Below, piece by piece: positions 1-5,864 of a DNA stretch of 5,864 nucleotides. Every line of letters begins with the position of its first letter. The first letter of the stretch is position 1. Location: the NCBI GenBank assembly GCA_031292735.1, contig JARLGP010000204.1, positions 1-5,864 on the forward strand, written 5' to 3'. Position numbers and translations under genes: made by a program. The notes beneath the pieces were generated by a model, which saw nothing but the letters and a program-made list of their open reading frames with translations, was not told the DNA's origin and did not search any database. This DNA comes from Holophaga sp. GTDB taxonomy: Bacteria; Acidobacteriota; Holophagae; Holophagales; Holophagaceae.

Positions 1-1
1 G

Positions 2-529
2 GCCGCCTGCCCCGGCCGGGCGGTGCTGCTGCCGGGCGACCTGGGCCGGCGGGAGGACTGCGCCCGCCTGGCCCTGGATGCGGCCGCCGGCCTGGGCGGC
101 CTGGACCTGCTGGTGTGCAACGCCGCACCGGCCGCCCTGGCCATGCCGTTCCTGGCCCAGACCCCGGAGGAGTGCCTGGCCTTCGTGCGGGACTCCCTGG
201 CCCTGCTGGTGGGCCCGCTGCAGGCCCTGCTTCCGGGGCTGCGGCCCGGGGCCACGGTGGTCTATGTCTCGTCGACCTACCTGCGCGCCCCCCGGGCCCA
301 GTTCAGCCACTACCTGGCCGCCAAGGGCGCGGCGGAGGCCCTGGTGCGGGGCCTGGCCGAGGAATTCAGCCATCTGCGCTTCATCCTCTTCCGGCCCCCG
401 CGGATGCTCACCGACCAGACCAGCGCGCCGTTCGACCCGGAGCCCGGGGTTTCCGCCGTCGCCGTGGCCCGGGACCTGCTGGAGGCCCTGAACCAGCCCC
501 AGGCGCCCGGGCTGCGCGAGATCGGCTAG
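2..529 (+). CDS. SDR-family oxidoreductase, C-terminal part (5' truncated by window edge)
   Basis: The reading frame is open from the window edge to a TAG at 527-529, giving 175 visible residues. An internal GTG at 23 is not a credible start, because the frame continues upstream and the Rossmann glycine motif is missing. Visible SDR landmarks, numbered from base 2, are: a strand ending in the acidic 'PGDL' (about 11-14), the 'CNAAP' motif (about 39-43, the NNAG-equivalent), 'YVSS' with the catalytic serine (about 88-91), and the YxxxK pair Tyr104/Lys108 in 'YLAAK'. A 'RPPR' segment follows the last core strand, where SDRs usually have a 'PG' turn. By family knowledge this is an NAD(P)H-dependent ketone/alcohol oxidoreductase; the substrate cannot be read from the sequence. 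It could be a stand-alone SDR of about 250 residues or the terminal domain of a larger multidomain enzyme. It ends 54 bases before the next gene on the same strand. Confidence 0.82.
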   Translation, partial: AACPGRAVLLPGDLGRREDCARLALDAAAGLGGLDLLVCNAAPAALAMPFLAQTPEECLAFVRDSLALLVGPLQALLPGLRPGATVVYVSSTYLRAPRAQFSHYLAAKGAAEALVRGLAEEFSHLRFILFRPPRMLTDQTSAPFDPEPGVSAVAVARDLLEALNQPQAPGLREIG

Positions 530-532
530 CTT

Positions 533-560
533 GACGGTCCCCGCCGGTTTGGGGACCATC
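533..560 (+). other. Inverted repeat in the SDR / secreted-protein gap
   Basis: A perfect 7-bp inverted repeat lies just after the SDR stop codon: GGTCCCC at 536-542, an 8-base spacer, and GGGGACC at 551-557. Two further pairs flank it beyond one C-A mismatch. No T-run follows, so it is not a classical intrinsic terminator. It could be a weak or factor-assisted terminator, or a hairpin in the leader of the next gene, whose ribosome binding site begins about 16 bases further on. Confidence 0.4.
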
Positions 561-573
561 GCATTATGCATAG

Positions 574-578
574 AGGAG
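574..578 (+). promoter_or_regulatory. Ribosome binding site deciding the start of the secreted protein
   Basis: AGGAG lies five bases before the ATG at 584. An earlier in-frame ATG at 566 would lie upstream of this site and would add six residues (MHRGES) in front of an otherwise normal signal peptide. The start at 584 is therefore preferred. Confidence 0.75.
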
Positions 579-583
579 AGTCC

Positions 584-2266
584 ATGGATCTGGTCGCTCG
601 ACGGCTTGTTCAGCTCATGCTCGCTGGGGGCCTGGCCGTCTCCGGAGCGGCCCAGAGCCTGGGGGAGGCCTGCAGGCTGCTCCCGCCGGACACGGAAGCC
701 GTGGAAGTGCGCCAGAGCCCGGGAGCCGCCCAGCAGCGCTGGAACCGGGCCATAGGGCGGGTTTCAGGCCTCCCCTGGGCGGGCAAGGACGAGGCGGATT
801 TGATCAGCCAGGCTTTCCCGGGAACCGCCGGGCTGCCCAGGAAGGCCTTCCTGGTGGTGGCCAGCCTCCCCGTCCCCGGGCGTGAATCCGGAGTCGACGC
901 GTTCCTGGTGCCGGTGGCCGACTTCAAGGCCTTCACCCGGGCCCTGAAGGCCAGGAAGGCGCATGGAGGGCTCACCGGAACGCTCGCTTCGAAGGCCTAC
1001 TTCATCGCCCGGCACGGCAGGTTCGCCGTACTGGCTTCGGAATCCGGAACCCTGGGCCGGTTCGAAGGCAAGGGCGGCAACCTGGGCCAGGAGATGGAGC
1101 CCCTGCTGCCGTGGATCCAGAGCCACGACCTGTGCTGCGTCCTGCCTGCGGCCACCACCCGCGCGTGGTTCGGCCAATTCACCCAGACCCTGGCCGCGGC
1201 CAAGGGCCCGCGTTCCCAGGCCCTGGGCGCCCTGGCCCCGGTCCTGGCGGGTCTCCAGGCCTCGGTGGCCCAGGTGGCGGCGGCGGCCGACCTGCCGGAA
1301 GATGGCGGGGTGTGTTTCCACGGCCGGGCCTGGCTGGCCGCGGGCGGCACCTTGAGCGGGGATCTGGCCCCGGCCGCCGGCCAGGGACACCCCCTGGCGG
1401 GGATCTCCCCCGAGCACTTCGTGCTGGCCTTTGGCGGCAGCACCCCCCCGGCCCTCACCCGGTTCTTCCACCAGCTCCTGCCGGCCGTCCTGGCCAGGTC
1501 CGGAAAGCCCGCCGACGCCACCATGAAGGAGTTCCTTTCGGTGCAGGCTGACCTGGCCAAGGCCCTCCGCTTCCAGGCCGCCAGGCTGGCCCTGCCCCGG
1601 CATCCGGGAGCGCCCCTGCTGGGCAATTTCCAGACGCGGATGGAGGTGGACGATCCGGCCGCCTATCTGGATCTGCTGGGCCGCATGACGGACCTCCAGG
1701 AACGATCCGGGCTCATGCCCTGGGGCCATCTGCGGTCCGAACCCGACGTGCTGCCGGGCATCCCGTCCCGGAGCCAGACGGTCACCATCAGCCCGTGGAA
1801 GACCATGGACCCGGCCCCGTTCAAGCTGATCCTCACCCTCTTGTTCGGGTATCCGGACCGGGTGGTGCTCACCTACGGCCAGACCGGGGAGCACACCCTG
1901 CTGGCGGTCCTGGGCGGCGCGGAGGAGTGGACGGCCGCCTCGACCGCCAAGGCCCCTCCGTTCGGGGCCGACCCGGCGGTGGCCGCCGCGGACGCCCATC
2001 TGCCCGCGGGATCGTTCTTCCGGTTCTACCTGGACGTGAAGGGCCTGGCGGACCTGTTCGGCGCTTTCATGGAATTCGCGCCGGCCATGGGCCAAAGGCC
2101 GTTTCTGAACGTGCCCGCCGCGCCTCCGCTGGTCCTGTCCTTGGCCGCCGACGGGACGGGGGTGGAACTGAGCGCCGTGGCCACAGGGACGACCCTGGAC
2201 GCCCTGAACGCCTTGATGAAAGCCCTGCCCACGCCCAAGCCGAAGCCGCCGGCGCCCACCATCTGA
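584..2266 (+). CDS. Secreted/periplasmic protein of unknown function
   Basis: The 560-residue product starts at the ATG with a well-placed AGGAG. Residues 1-24 form a Sec-type signal peptide: a short arginine-containing n-region (MDLVARR), a hydrophobic stretch, and small residues (SGAAQ) at a likely cleavage site. No lipobox cysteine is present, so a soluble exported protein is likely. The mature part opens with 'LLPPDTEAV', followed by alternating strand-like segments such as 'FLVPVADF' and 'FAVLASESG'. A similar pattern recurs later ('FFRFYLDVKGL', 'PLVLSLAADG'), suggesting two related halves. The tail is Pro/Lys-rich ('PTPKPKPPAP'). No catalytic motif is recognisable. The opening and segment pattern recall DUF3352-like exported proteins, but this is a weak impression from memory. 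The gene follows the SDR by 54 bases and converges on speA. Function is unknown. Confidence 0.85.
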   Translation: MDLVARRLVQLMLAGGLAVSGAAQSLGEACRLLPPDTEAVEVRQSPGAAQQRWNRAIGRVSGLPWAGKDEADLISQAFPGTAGLPRKAFLVVASLPVPGRESGVDAFLVPVADFKAFTRALKARKAHGGLTGTLASKAYFIARHGRFAVLASESGTLGRFEGKGGNLGQEMEPLLPWIQSHDLCCVLPAATTRAWFGQFTQTLAAAKGPRSQALGALAPVLAGLQASVAQVAAAADLPEDGGVCFHGRAWLAAGGTLSGDLAPAAGQGHPLAGISPEHFVLAFGGSTPPALTRFFHQLLPAVLARSGKPADATMKEFLSVQADLAKALRFQAARLALPRHPGAPLLGNFQTRMEVDDPAAYLDLLGRMTDLQERSGLMPWGHLRSEPDVLPGIPSRSQTVTISPWKTMDPAPFKLILTLLFGYPDRVVLTYGQTGEHTLLAVLGGAEEWTAASTAKAPPFGADPAVAAADAHLPAGSFFRFYLDVKGLADLFGAFMEFAPAMGQRPFLNVPAAPPLVLSLAADGTGVELSAVATGTTLDALNALMKALPTPKPKPPAPTI

Positions 2267-2285
2267 GCCCAAGGCCCGTCCTCAA

Positions 2286-2300
2286 GCGGGATTCACCCGC
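2286..2300. terminator. Small hairpin between convergent genes, possible bidirectional terminator
   Basis: GCGGG at 2286-2290 and CCCGC at 2296-2300 form a 5-bp inverted repeat with a 5-base loop. It lies in the middle of the 40-bp gap between the convergent stop codons of the secreted-protein gene and speA. The position suits shared termination, but the stem is short and no T-run follows on either strand. The support is mostly positional. Confidence 0.35.
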
Positions 2301-2306
2301 GGCGCG

Positions 2307-4202
2307 TCACTTGCTGTCCAGGTAGGTGGGCAGGCTGCGCTGCTGGGTGAGCAGCGCCTTCAGGGCGTCGGAGGCATCGCTCTGGGCGTTCTGCCGGCGC
2401 TTGCTGGGGCCCTCCACCAGTTCGTTGGGATCGTAGTGCACGCTCTTCAGCACGTCGTCCATGTTCTCGCCGGGGATGATCTGCTGCACCTTGAAGTCCT
2501 CGTCGTCGTTGACCACCACGTGGGCCTCGGTGGGCGCGCCGAACAGGTTGTGGCGCATGCCCAGGATGTCCTGGTAGGCGCCGGTGAGGAAGAAGGCCAG
2601 GTAGTAGGGCTCTCCGGACTTCGGCTCATGCAGCGGGATCTCGTCCTTCACGTCCTTGAGGTCGATGAACTTCTCCATCTTGCCGTCGCTGTCGCAGGTG
2701 ATGTCGCACAGGGTGGCGGACAGGGTCGGGCGCTCCTTGAGCCGGTGGATGGGCATCACCGGGAACAGCTGGTCGATGGCCCAGTGGTCGGGCATGCTCT
2801 GGAACAGGCTGAAGTTGGCGATGAGCTTGTCCGCCAGCGACTTGCTCAGATCCTGGAACTCCTCGGGGATGTACTTCAGGCTCTTGTAGCTGAAGATCCG
2901 GGACAGCTTGCGGCACACCTCCCAGAACAGGATCTCGCCCTTGGCCCGGTCGTCCAGGGACAGGTAGCCGAGGTTGAACAGGGTGATCAGCTCGTCCTTC
3001 TGGGTGATGGCGTCGTGGTACATCTCGGCGAAGTTCTTCACCGAGATGTTGTCCCGGGTGTAGGCCAGCTCCTTGAGCACCTGGGCCTCGGCGCCGGTGA
3101 GCTCCACCCGGTACTTGGTGTGGGTGGTGTCGATCAGCCCGATGATGTCCACCACCACCACCTCGTGGAACGCGGTGATGGCCCGGCCGGACTCGCTGAG
3201 CAGGGTGGGCACCGGCACCTGCTCCTGGGTGCAGACATCCTTGGTGGTGTAGACCACGTCGGAGGCGTACTCGTCGATGGTGTAGTTCATGGAGGAGGTG
3301 AAGGTGGTGCGGGAGCCGTCGTAGTCCACCCCCAGCCCGCCGCCCACGTTGAGATACTTCAAGGGCACGCCGCGCTTCACCAGCTTGGCGTACATCCGGG
3401 TGGCCTCCTTCATGGCGGTCTTCACCCGGCGGATGTCGGTGATCTGGCTGCCGATGTGGAAGTGGAGCTCCTGCAAGGAATCCAGCAGGCCGCGGCGTTC
3501 CAGGGTCTCCACTGCCTCCAGCAGCTCCTGGGTGTTGAGGCCGAACTTGGAATGGTCGCCGGCGGAGCTCTCCCACTTGCCGCTGCCCACGGCGTTCAGC
3601 TTGAAGCGCAGCCCCAGCAGGGGCTCCACCTTCAGCTCCTTGGCCACCTTGAGGATGAGCGGCAGTTCGGTCATCTTTTCCACGGTGATCAGCACGTGCC
3701 GGCCGGCCTTGCGCGCCAGCAGCGCCATCTTGATGAAGGCCTCGTCCTTGTAGCCGTTGCAGGTGACCAGCGCGTCCGGATGCAGGTTCATGGACAATGC
3801 GATCATTAGCTCCGGTTTGGAACCGGCTTCCAGCCCGTATCGGTACTTGTAGCCGGATTTCACGATCTGATCGACCACTTCCTTCATCTGGTTGCACTTG
3901 ACCGGGTAGACACCCTGGTATGCGCCCTCGTATTCGTACTCCTGGATGGCTTTGTGGAAGGCCTCGTTCAGCTCCGTGACCCGGGCCGTGAGGATCTGGG
4001 GAAAGCGCAGGATCAGCGGGGTGTCGGCGCCCTTCTTGCGCAGGTGCTGGACGATTTCGAACACATCGCAGCTGAGGTTCTCGTCCCGGGTGGGATGCAC
4101 TTCCAAATGGCCTTTACTGTTCACTCCGAAGAAGCCATAGCCCCATTCTTTGACGCCGTACATCGACATGGCATCCTGGACGGTGAAATTCTTGATGGCC
4201 AT
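2307..4202 (-). CDS. speA: Biosynthetic arginine decarboxylase (PLP-dependent, SpeA type)
   Basis: SpeA converts arginine to agmatine and CO2, the first step of the arginine route to putrescine and spermidine. The 631-residue product is close to the usual length of about 630-660. Family landmarks run in order: the PLP-binding lysine in 'YPVKCNQ' (Lys102), 'GLEAGSKPEL' (about 123-132), 'HFHIGSQ' (about 247-253), the phosphate-binding 'GGGLGVDYDG' (287-296), 'SESGRA' (336-341), the active-site cysteine in 'TCDSDG' (Cys503, contributed across the dimer), and 'GAYQDILG' with 'HNLFG' (541-555). The N-terminal barrel, inserted helical region and C-terminal beta domain are therefore all present. The ATG at 4202 follows GGAG by nine bases; a TTG seven codons upstream would place that site inside the gene and is rejected. 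One oddity is 'LGMRHNLFGAPTE' near the end, where many homologues have an acidic residue after 'HNLFG'. queG lies 93 bp upstream on the same strand. No other polyamine gene is visible. Confidence 0.97.
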   Translation of the reverse strand: MAIKNFTVQDAMSMYGVKEWGYGFFGVNSKGHLEVHPTRDENLSCDVFEIVQHLRKKGADTPLILRFPQILTARVTELNEAFHKAIQEYEYEGAYQGVYPVKCNQMKEVVDQIVKSGYKYRYGLEAGSKPELMIALSMNLHPDALVTCNGYKDEAFIKMALLARKAGRHVLITVEKMTELPLILKVAKELKVEPLLGLRFKLNAVGSGKWESSAGDHSKFGLNTQELLEAVETLERRGLLDSLQELHFHIGSQITDIRRVKTAMKEATRMYAKLVKRGVPLKYLNVGGGLGVDYDGSRTTFTSSMNYTIDEYASDVVYTTKDVCTQEQVPVPTLLSESGRAITAFHEVVVVDIIGLIDTTHTKYRVELTGAEAQVLKELAYTRDNISVKNFAEMYHDAITQKDELITLFNLGYLSLDDRAKGEILFWEVCRKLSRIFSYKSLKYIPEEFQDLSKSLADKLIANFSLFQSMPDHWAIDQLFPVMPIHRLKERPTLSATLCDITCDSDGKMEKFIDLKDVKDEIPLHEPKSGEPYYLAFFLTGAYQDILGMRHNLFGAPTEAHVVVNDDEDFKVQQIIPGENMDDVLKSVHYDPNELVEGPSKRRQNAQSDASDALKALLTQQRSLPTYLDSK

Positions 4203-4295
4203 AGATGTTCTCTCCAGATGCAACCCACAGAAGCCACGGTATAGGAAATAGTGCAGGGTTTACCCACAAAACTTTGATGTTGCCCGCAACGGAGC
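4203..4295 (-). promoter_or_regulatory. queG-speA intergenic region, speA leader and possible promoter
   Basis: This 93-bp gap is visibly richer in A+T than the flanking genes. Reading toward speA it holds: a short palindrome GTTGC-GG-GCAAC (4290-4279) just after the queG stop; GGGTAAACCC (4265-4256); TGTGGGT twice (4268-4262 and 4229-4223, 39 bp apart); a -10-like TATACC (4243-4238), with the best -35-like TTGTGG 20 bp away, which is longer than ideal; and the speA ribosome binding site GGAG (4215-4212). A separate speA promoter is plausible. Read-through from queG is also possible, because no convincing terminator is present. Confidence 0.35.
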
Positions 4296-5237
4296 TCAAA
4301 CGGAACCCTGAATTCGTCCCACGGTGGCCAGCCAGTGCCGGTGCCGCACCCGGCGCAGGGCGGTGCCGCGGGTGAGGCTCTGCCAGCGGGCCACGCCCAT
4401 GACGGCCTCGGCCGCGGGCTGGGTGTGCAGCGGACGGGTGCCGCCCCAGAGGGCCGGATCGCCCCAGAGCGGGGCTTGGTTCCAGGGGCAGACTTCCTGG
4501 CAGCGGTCGCAGCCCGCCGCCCAGCGGGTTTCCGCCAGGGCGCGGAGCACGGCGGCCGGGGGTTCCGCTTCGCTTTCCACGGTGTAGCTGGTGAGGCAGA
4601 GGTTGGGATCCAGCCGGAACGGGGCCAGGGCCCCGGTGGGGCAGGCCTCCAGGCAGCGGGTGCAGTTGCCGCAGTGGTGGCCGGTGAAGGGCGGGTCCGC
4701 GGGCAGCGGCAGCGCCAGCAGGAGCACCCCCAGGAAGCCCCAGGAGCCGCCCTTTCCGGCGATCAGGAGGGTGTGCCGGCCCTGCCAGCCCAGGCCGGCC
4801 CGGGCGGCCAGCTGGCGCTCCAGGAGCGGGGCGGTGTCCACGCAGACCCGGCCGGCCAGCCCCGGAAGGCGCTCCTGGGCCAGGGCCAGCACGGCCTTCA
4901 GCCGGGCCTTGAGGATCTGGTGGTAGTCGGGTCCCCACAGGTAGCGGCTGAGCTTGAGCGATCCCGGCGCGGCGCCGGGAACGGCCTGGGGCCGGGCGTA
5001 GGGGAAGAAGCCCACCAGCGCGGTGGCCGCTCCGGGCAGCACCTGGGCCGGATCCAGCATGGCTTCCGGCCTCAGGTAGGGCAGCAGCGTGCCGCGCCCC
5101 TCCGCGAACCACGCCTCCAGCCGGGGCCGTTCGCCGGTGAACGGCTCGCAGGAGGCGAACCCGACCCGGGCGAAGCCCCGGGCCAGGGCGGCCTGGGCCA
5201 ATTCGTGCTTGAAGCTTTCCGCGGCCGCAGGATCCAA
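4296..5237 (-). CDS. queG: Epoxyqueuosine reductase, short form
   Basis: QueG is a cobalamin-dependent iron-sulfur enzyme that reduces epoxyqueuosine to queuosine at tRNA position 34, acting in the cytoplasm. From the TTG at 5237 the product has 313 residues. Visible landmarks are: 'YLRPEAMLDPAQVLPGA' (54-70), 'DYH' (104-106), 'VDTAPLLER' with the proposed catalytic Asp134, 'AGLGWQGRH' (147-155), a ferredoxin-type CxxCxxCxxxCP (Cys189/192/195/199), then Cys214 and CxxCxxxCPWN (Cys243/246/250). That gives eight ligands for two [4Fe-4S] clusters. It ends right after 'ALRRVRHRHWL' (293-303), so the C-terminal HEAT-like tRNA-binding extension of the roughly 380-residue forms is absent. 'FLGVL' (168-172) replaces the usual 'FLGE'. 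There is no in-frame ATG near the start. TTG with GGAG ten bases upstream gives a normal N-terminus; longer starts would run into the divergent gene. speA lies downstream. Confidence 0.93.
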   Translation of the reverse strand: MDPAAAESFKHELAQAALARGFARVGFASCEPFTGERPRLEAWFAEGRGTLLPYLRPEAMLDPAQVLPGAATALVGFFPYARPQAVPGAAPGSLKLSRYLWGPDYHQILKARLKAVLALAQERLPGLAGRVCVDTAPLLERQLAARAGLGWQGRHTLLIAGKGGSWGFLGVLLLALPLPADPPFTGHHCGNCTRCLEACPTGALAPFRLDPNLCLTSYTVESEAEPPAAVLRALAETRWAAGCDRCQEVCPWNQAPLWGDPALWGGTRPLHTQPAAEAVMGVARWQSLTRGTALRRVRHRHWLATVGRIQGSV

Positions 5238-5255
5238 AGGTCTTAAACTCCAATC
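5238..5255. promoter_or_regulatory. 18-bp divergent start region of queG and the YedF-like gene
   Basis: Only 18 bp separate the proposed start codons. On the minus strand GGAG at 5251-5248 can serve queG. On the plus strand no purine-rich site lies at normal distance from the ATG at 5256; the nearest, AAAGG at 5236-5240, ends 15 bases away. A TTAAAC at 5243-5248 could act as a -10 element placing transcription initiation near the ATG, which would make that mRNA leaderless or nearly so. Both promoters must overlap the opposing coding sequence. Confidence 0.35.
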
Positions 5256-5861
5256 ATGGATATCCTGACGCTGGAGCTGTTCGATGTCACGGTCTCGGAG
5301 GCCCTGAGGGAGATCAACCGGGTCCTGGAGGCCCATTCCCCCATGCCCCTGCGGATCCTCCTGGGGAACGACCCGATGCTCCGGCACAACGTCCAGCGGT
5401 TTCTCGAACGCCTGGGGCGGCCGGCGCACCTGGACCAGGACGGATCCAACTGGCGCTTCGAGGTGGCCGGGATCCCGGTGCCGCGCCCCGCCCCCGTCCC
5501 GGCCCTGCCCGCTCCAGCTCCCCCGCCCTCCCTGCCGATCCACCCGCCCCCCTCGAAACCGCTCCTGCTCACCCGCGCCCACCTGGGCCAGGGCAGCCAG
5601 GACATCGGCCGGCGGCTGCTGCTGGGGGTGCTGCGCCAGCTGGACTCCACGGTGCCCTGGCTGGGGCTGGCCCTGGACGCCCTGGAGCTGCTGGACGACC
5701 CCCAGGCCAGGTCCGTGCTGGAGCTGCTCCAGGCCCGGGGCATCCCGGTGCGGATCTCCCGGGAAAGCCAGCTGTTCCCCCTGGAACCGGCCGCCTTCGA
5801 GGTCATGGAGGACTCCCAATGGCAGCGCCTGGCGGGCCGGGGGGAGATCACGATCCTGTAG
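5256..5861 (+). CDS. YedF-like two-domain protein (TusA-like + DsrE-like), cysteine-free
   Basis: The gene is complete at 201 residues, with TAG at 5859-5861. Residues 1-72 look like a TusA/SirA domain: strand, helix, strand, then 'NDPMLRHNVQRFLERLG' (38-54) and 'GSNWRFEV' (63-70), matching the second half of the TusA fold. Residues 73-101 are a proline-rich linker. Residues 102-201 resemble the DsrE-like C-terminal domain of YedF: 'LGQGSQDIGRRLL' (110-122), 'VLELLQARGIPVRIS' (154-168), and 'EITIL' at the end. In the family, cysteines in the TusA CPxP motif and a C-terminal CxxC-like site handle sulfur. Here the CPxP position reads 'VSEA' (13-16), the C-terminal site appears as 'SRES' (168-171), and the whole protein has no cysteine. 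Sulfur transfer by the usual mechanism is therefore excluded; a binding, scaffold or regulatory role is possible. The family call rests on remembered sequence patterns. It is divergent from queG. Confidence 0.6.
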   Translation: MDILTLELFDVTVSEALREINRVLEAHSPMPLRILLGNDPMLRHNVQRFLERLGRPAHLDQDGSNWRFEVAGIPVPRPAPVPALPAPAPPPSLPIHPPPSKPLLLTRAHLGQGSQDIGRRLLLGVLRQLDSTVPWLGLALDALELLDDPQARSVLELLQARGIPVRISRESQLFPLEPAAFEVMEDSQWQRLAGRGEITIL

Positions 5862-5864
5862 GCC

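Noticed and set aside
531..570. TTGACG at 531-536 as a -35 promoter element
   Set aside because: No acceptable -10 element lies 16-18 bases downstream (the region is GGGGACCAT), and the hexamer overlaps the inverted repeat.
764..2272. A 502-codon open frame on the minus strand opposite the secreted-protein gene
   Set aside because: It is low-complexity Gly/Arg/Gln-rich translation typical of antisense frames in G+C-rich DNA, has no family motifs, and lies against a plus-strand gene with a signal peptide and ribosome binding site.
2436..3809. A 457-codon open frame on the plus strand opposite speA
   Set aside because: It is His/Val/Leu/Gly-rich antisense shadow; speA on the other strand is unmistakable by its motifs.
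2307..4202. Horizontal transfer of speA, suggested by its milder G+C content than its neighbours
   Set aside because: The difference is modest by eye and is expected for a conserved, Lys/Glu/Ile/Tyr-rich core enzyme; no mobile-element traces flank it.
4203..4223. TTG at 4223 as the speA start
   Set aside because: It would add MHLERTS and swallow the GGAG ribosome binding site that correctly serves the ATG at 4202.
4114..5253. A 379-codon minus-strand frame spanning queG and the start of speA
   Set aside because: It is a Pro/Gly/Arg-rich out-of-frame translation of queG; the iron-sulfur motifs are in the other frame.
5238..5819. N-terminal extension of queG upstream of 5237
   Set aside because: The frame is open to 5819, but the extra residues are Gln/Gly/Arg-rich, unlike any QueG N-terminus, and lie entirely opposite the YedF-like gene.

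Overview
The window is uniformly G+C-rich, densely coding bacterial chromosome. It carries five protein genes and no recognisable RNA gene, mobile element, CRISPR array or phage feature. The mix of a Gram-negative-type signal peptide, purine-rich ribosome binding sites, high G+C codon use and a bacterial SpeA fits a Gram-negative bacterium. My best guess is an acidobacterium of the Holophagae type (Geothrix or Holophaga-like). That placement is inference from general resemblance and was not tested.

Layout: (1) 2-529, plus strand: the C-terminal part of a short-chain dehydrogenase/reductase (SDR) whose start lies outside the window. (2) 584-2266, plus: a secreted or periplasmic protein of unknown function with a signal peptide. 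(3) 2307-4202, minus: speA, biosynthetic arginine decarboxylase, convergent with gene 2 across a 40-bp gap holding a small hairpin. (4) 4296-5237, minus: queG, epoxyqueuosine reductase, upstream of speA in the same direction with a 93-bp gap. (5) 5256-5861, plus: a two-domain protein resembling YedF (TusA-like plus DsrE-like domains), divergent from queG with only 18 bp between the proposed start codons.

The two confidently named genes are core metabolism: polyamine synthesis from arginine, and the last step of queuosine tRNA modification. They may be co-transcribed, but nothing in the sequence ties their functions together. The most unusual item is gene 5. It keeps the apparent fold of a sulfur-relay (TusA/DsrE) fusion but contains no cysteine at all, so it cannot carry a persulfide as the family normally would. 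It sits head to head with a tRNA-modification gene. The secreted protein at 584-2266 is the other gene with no known role.
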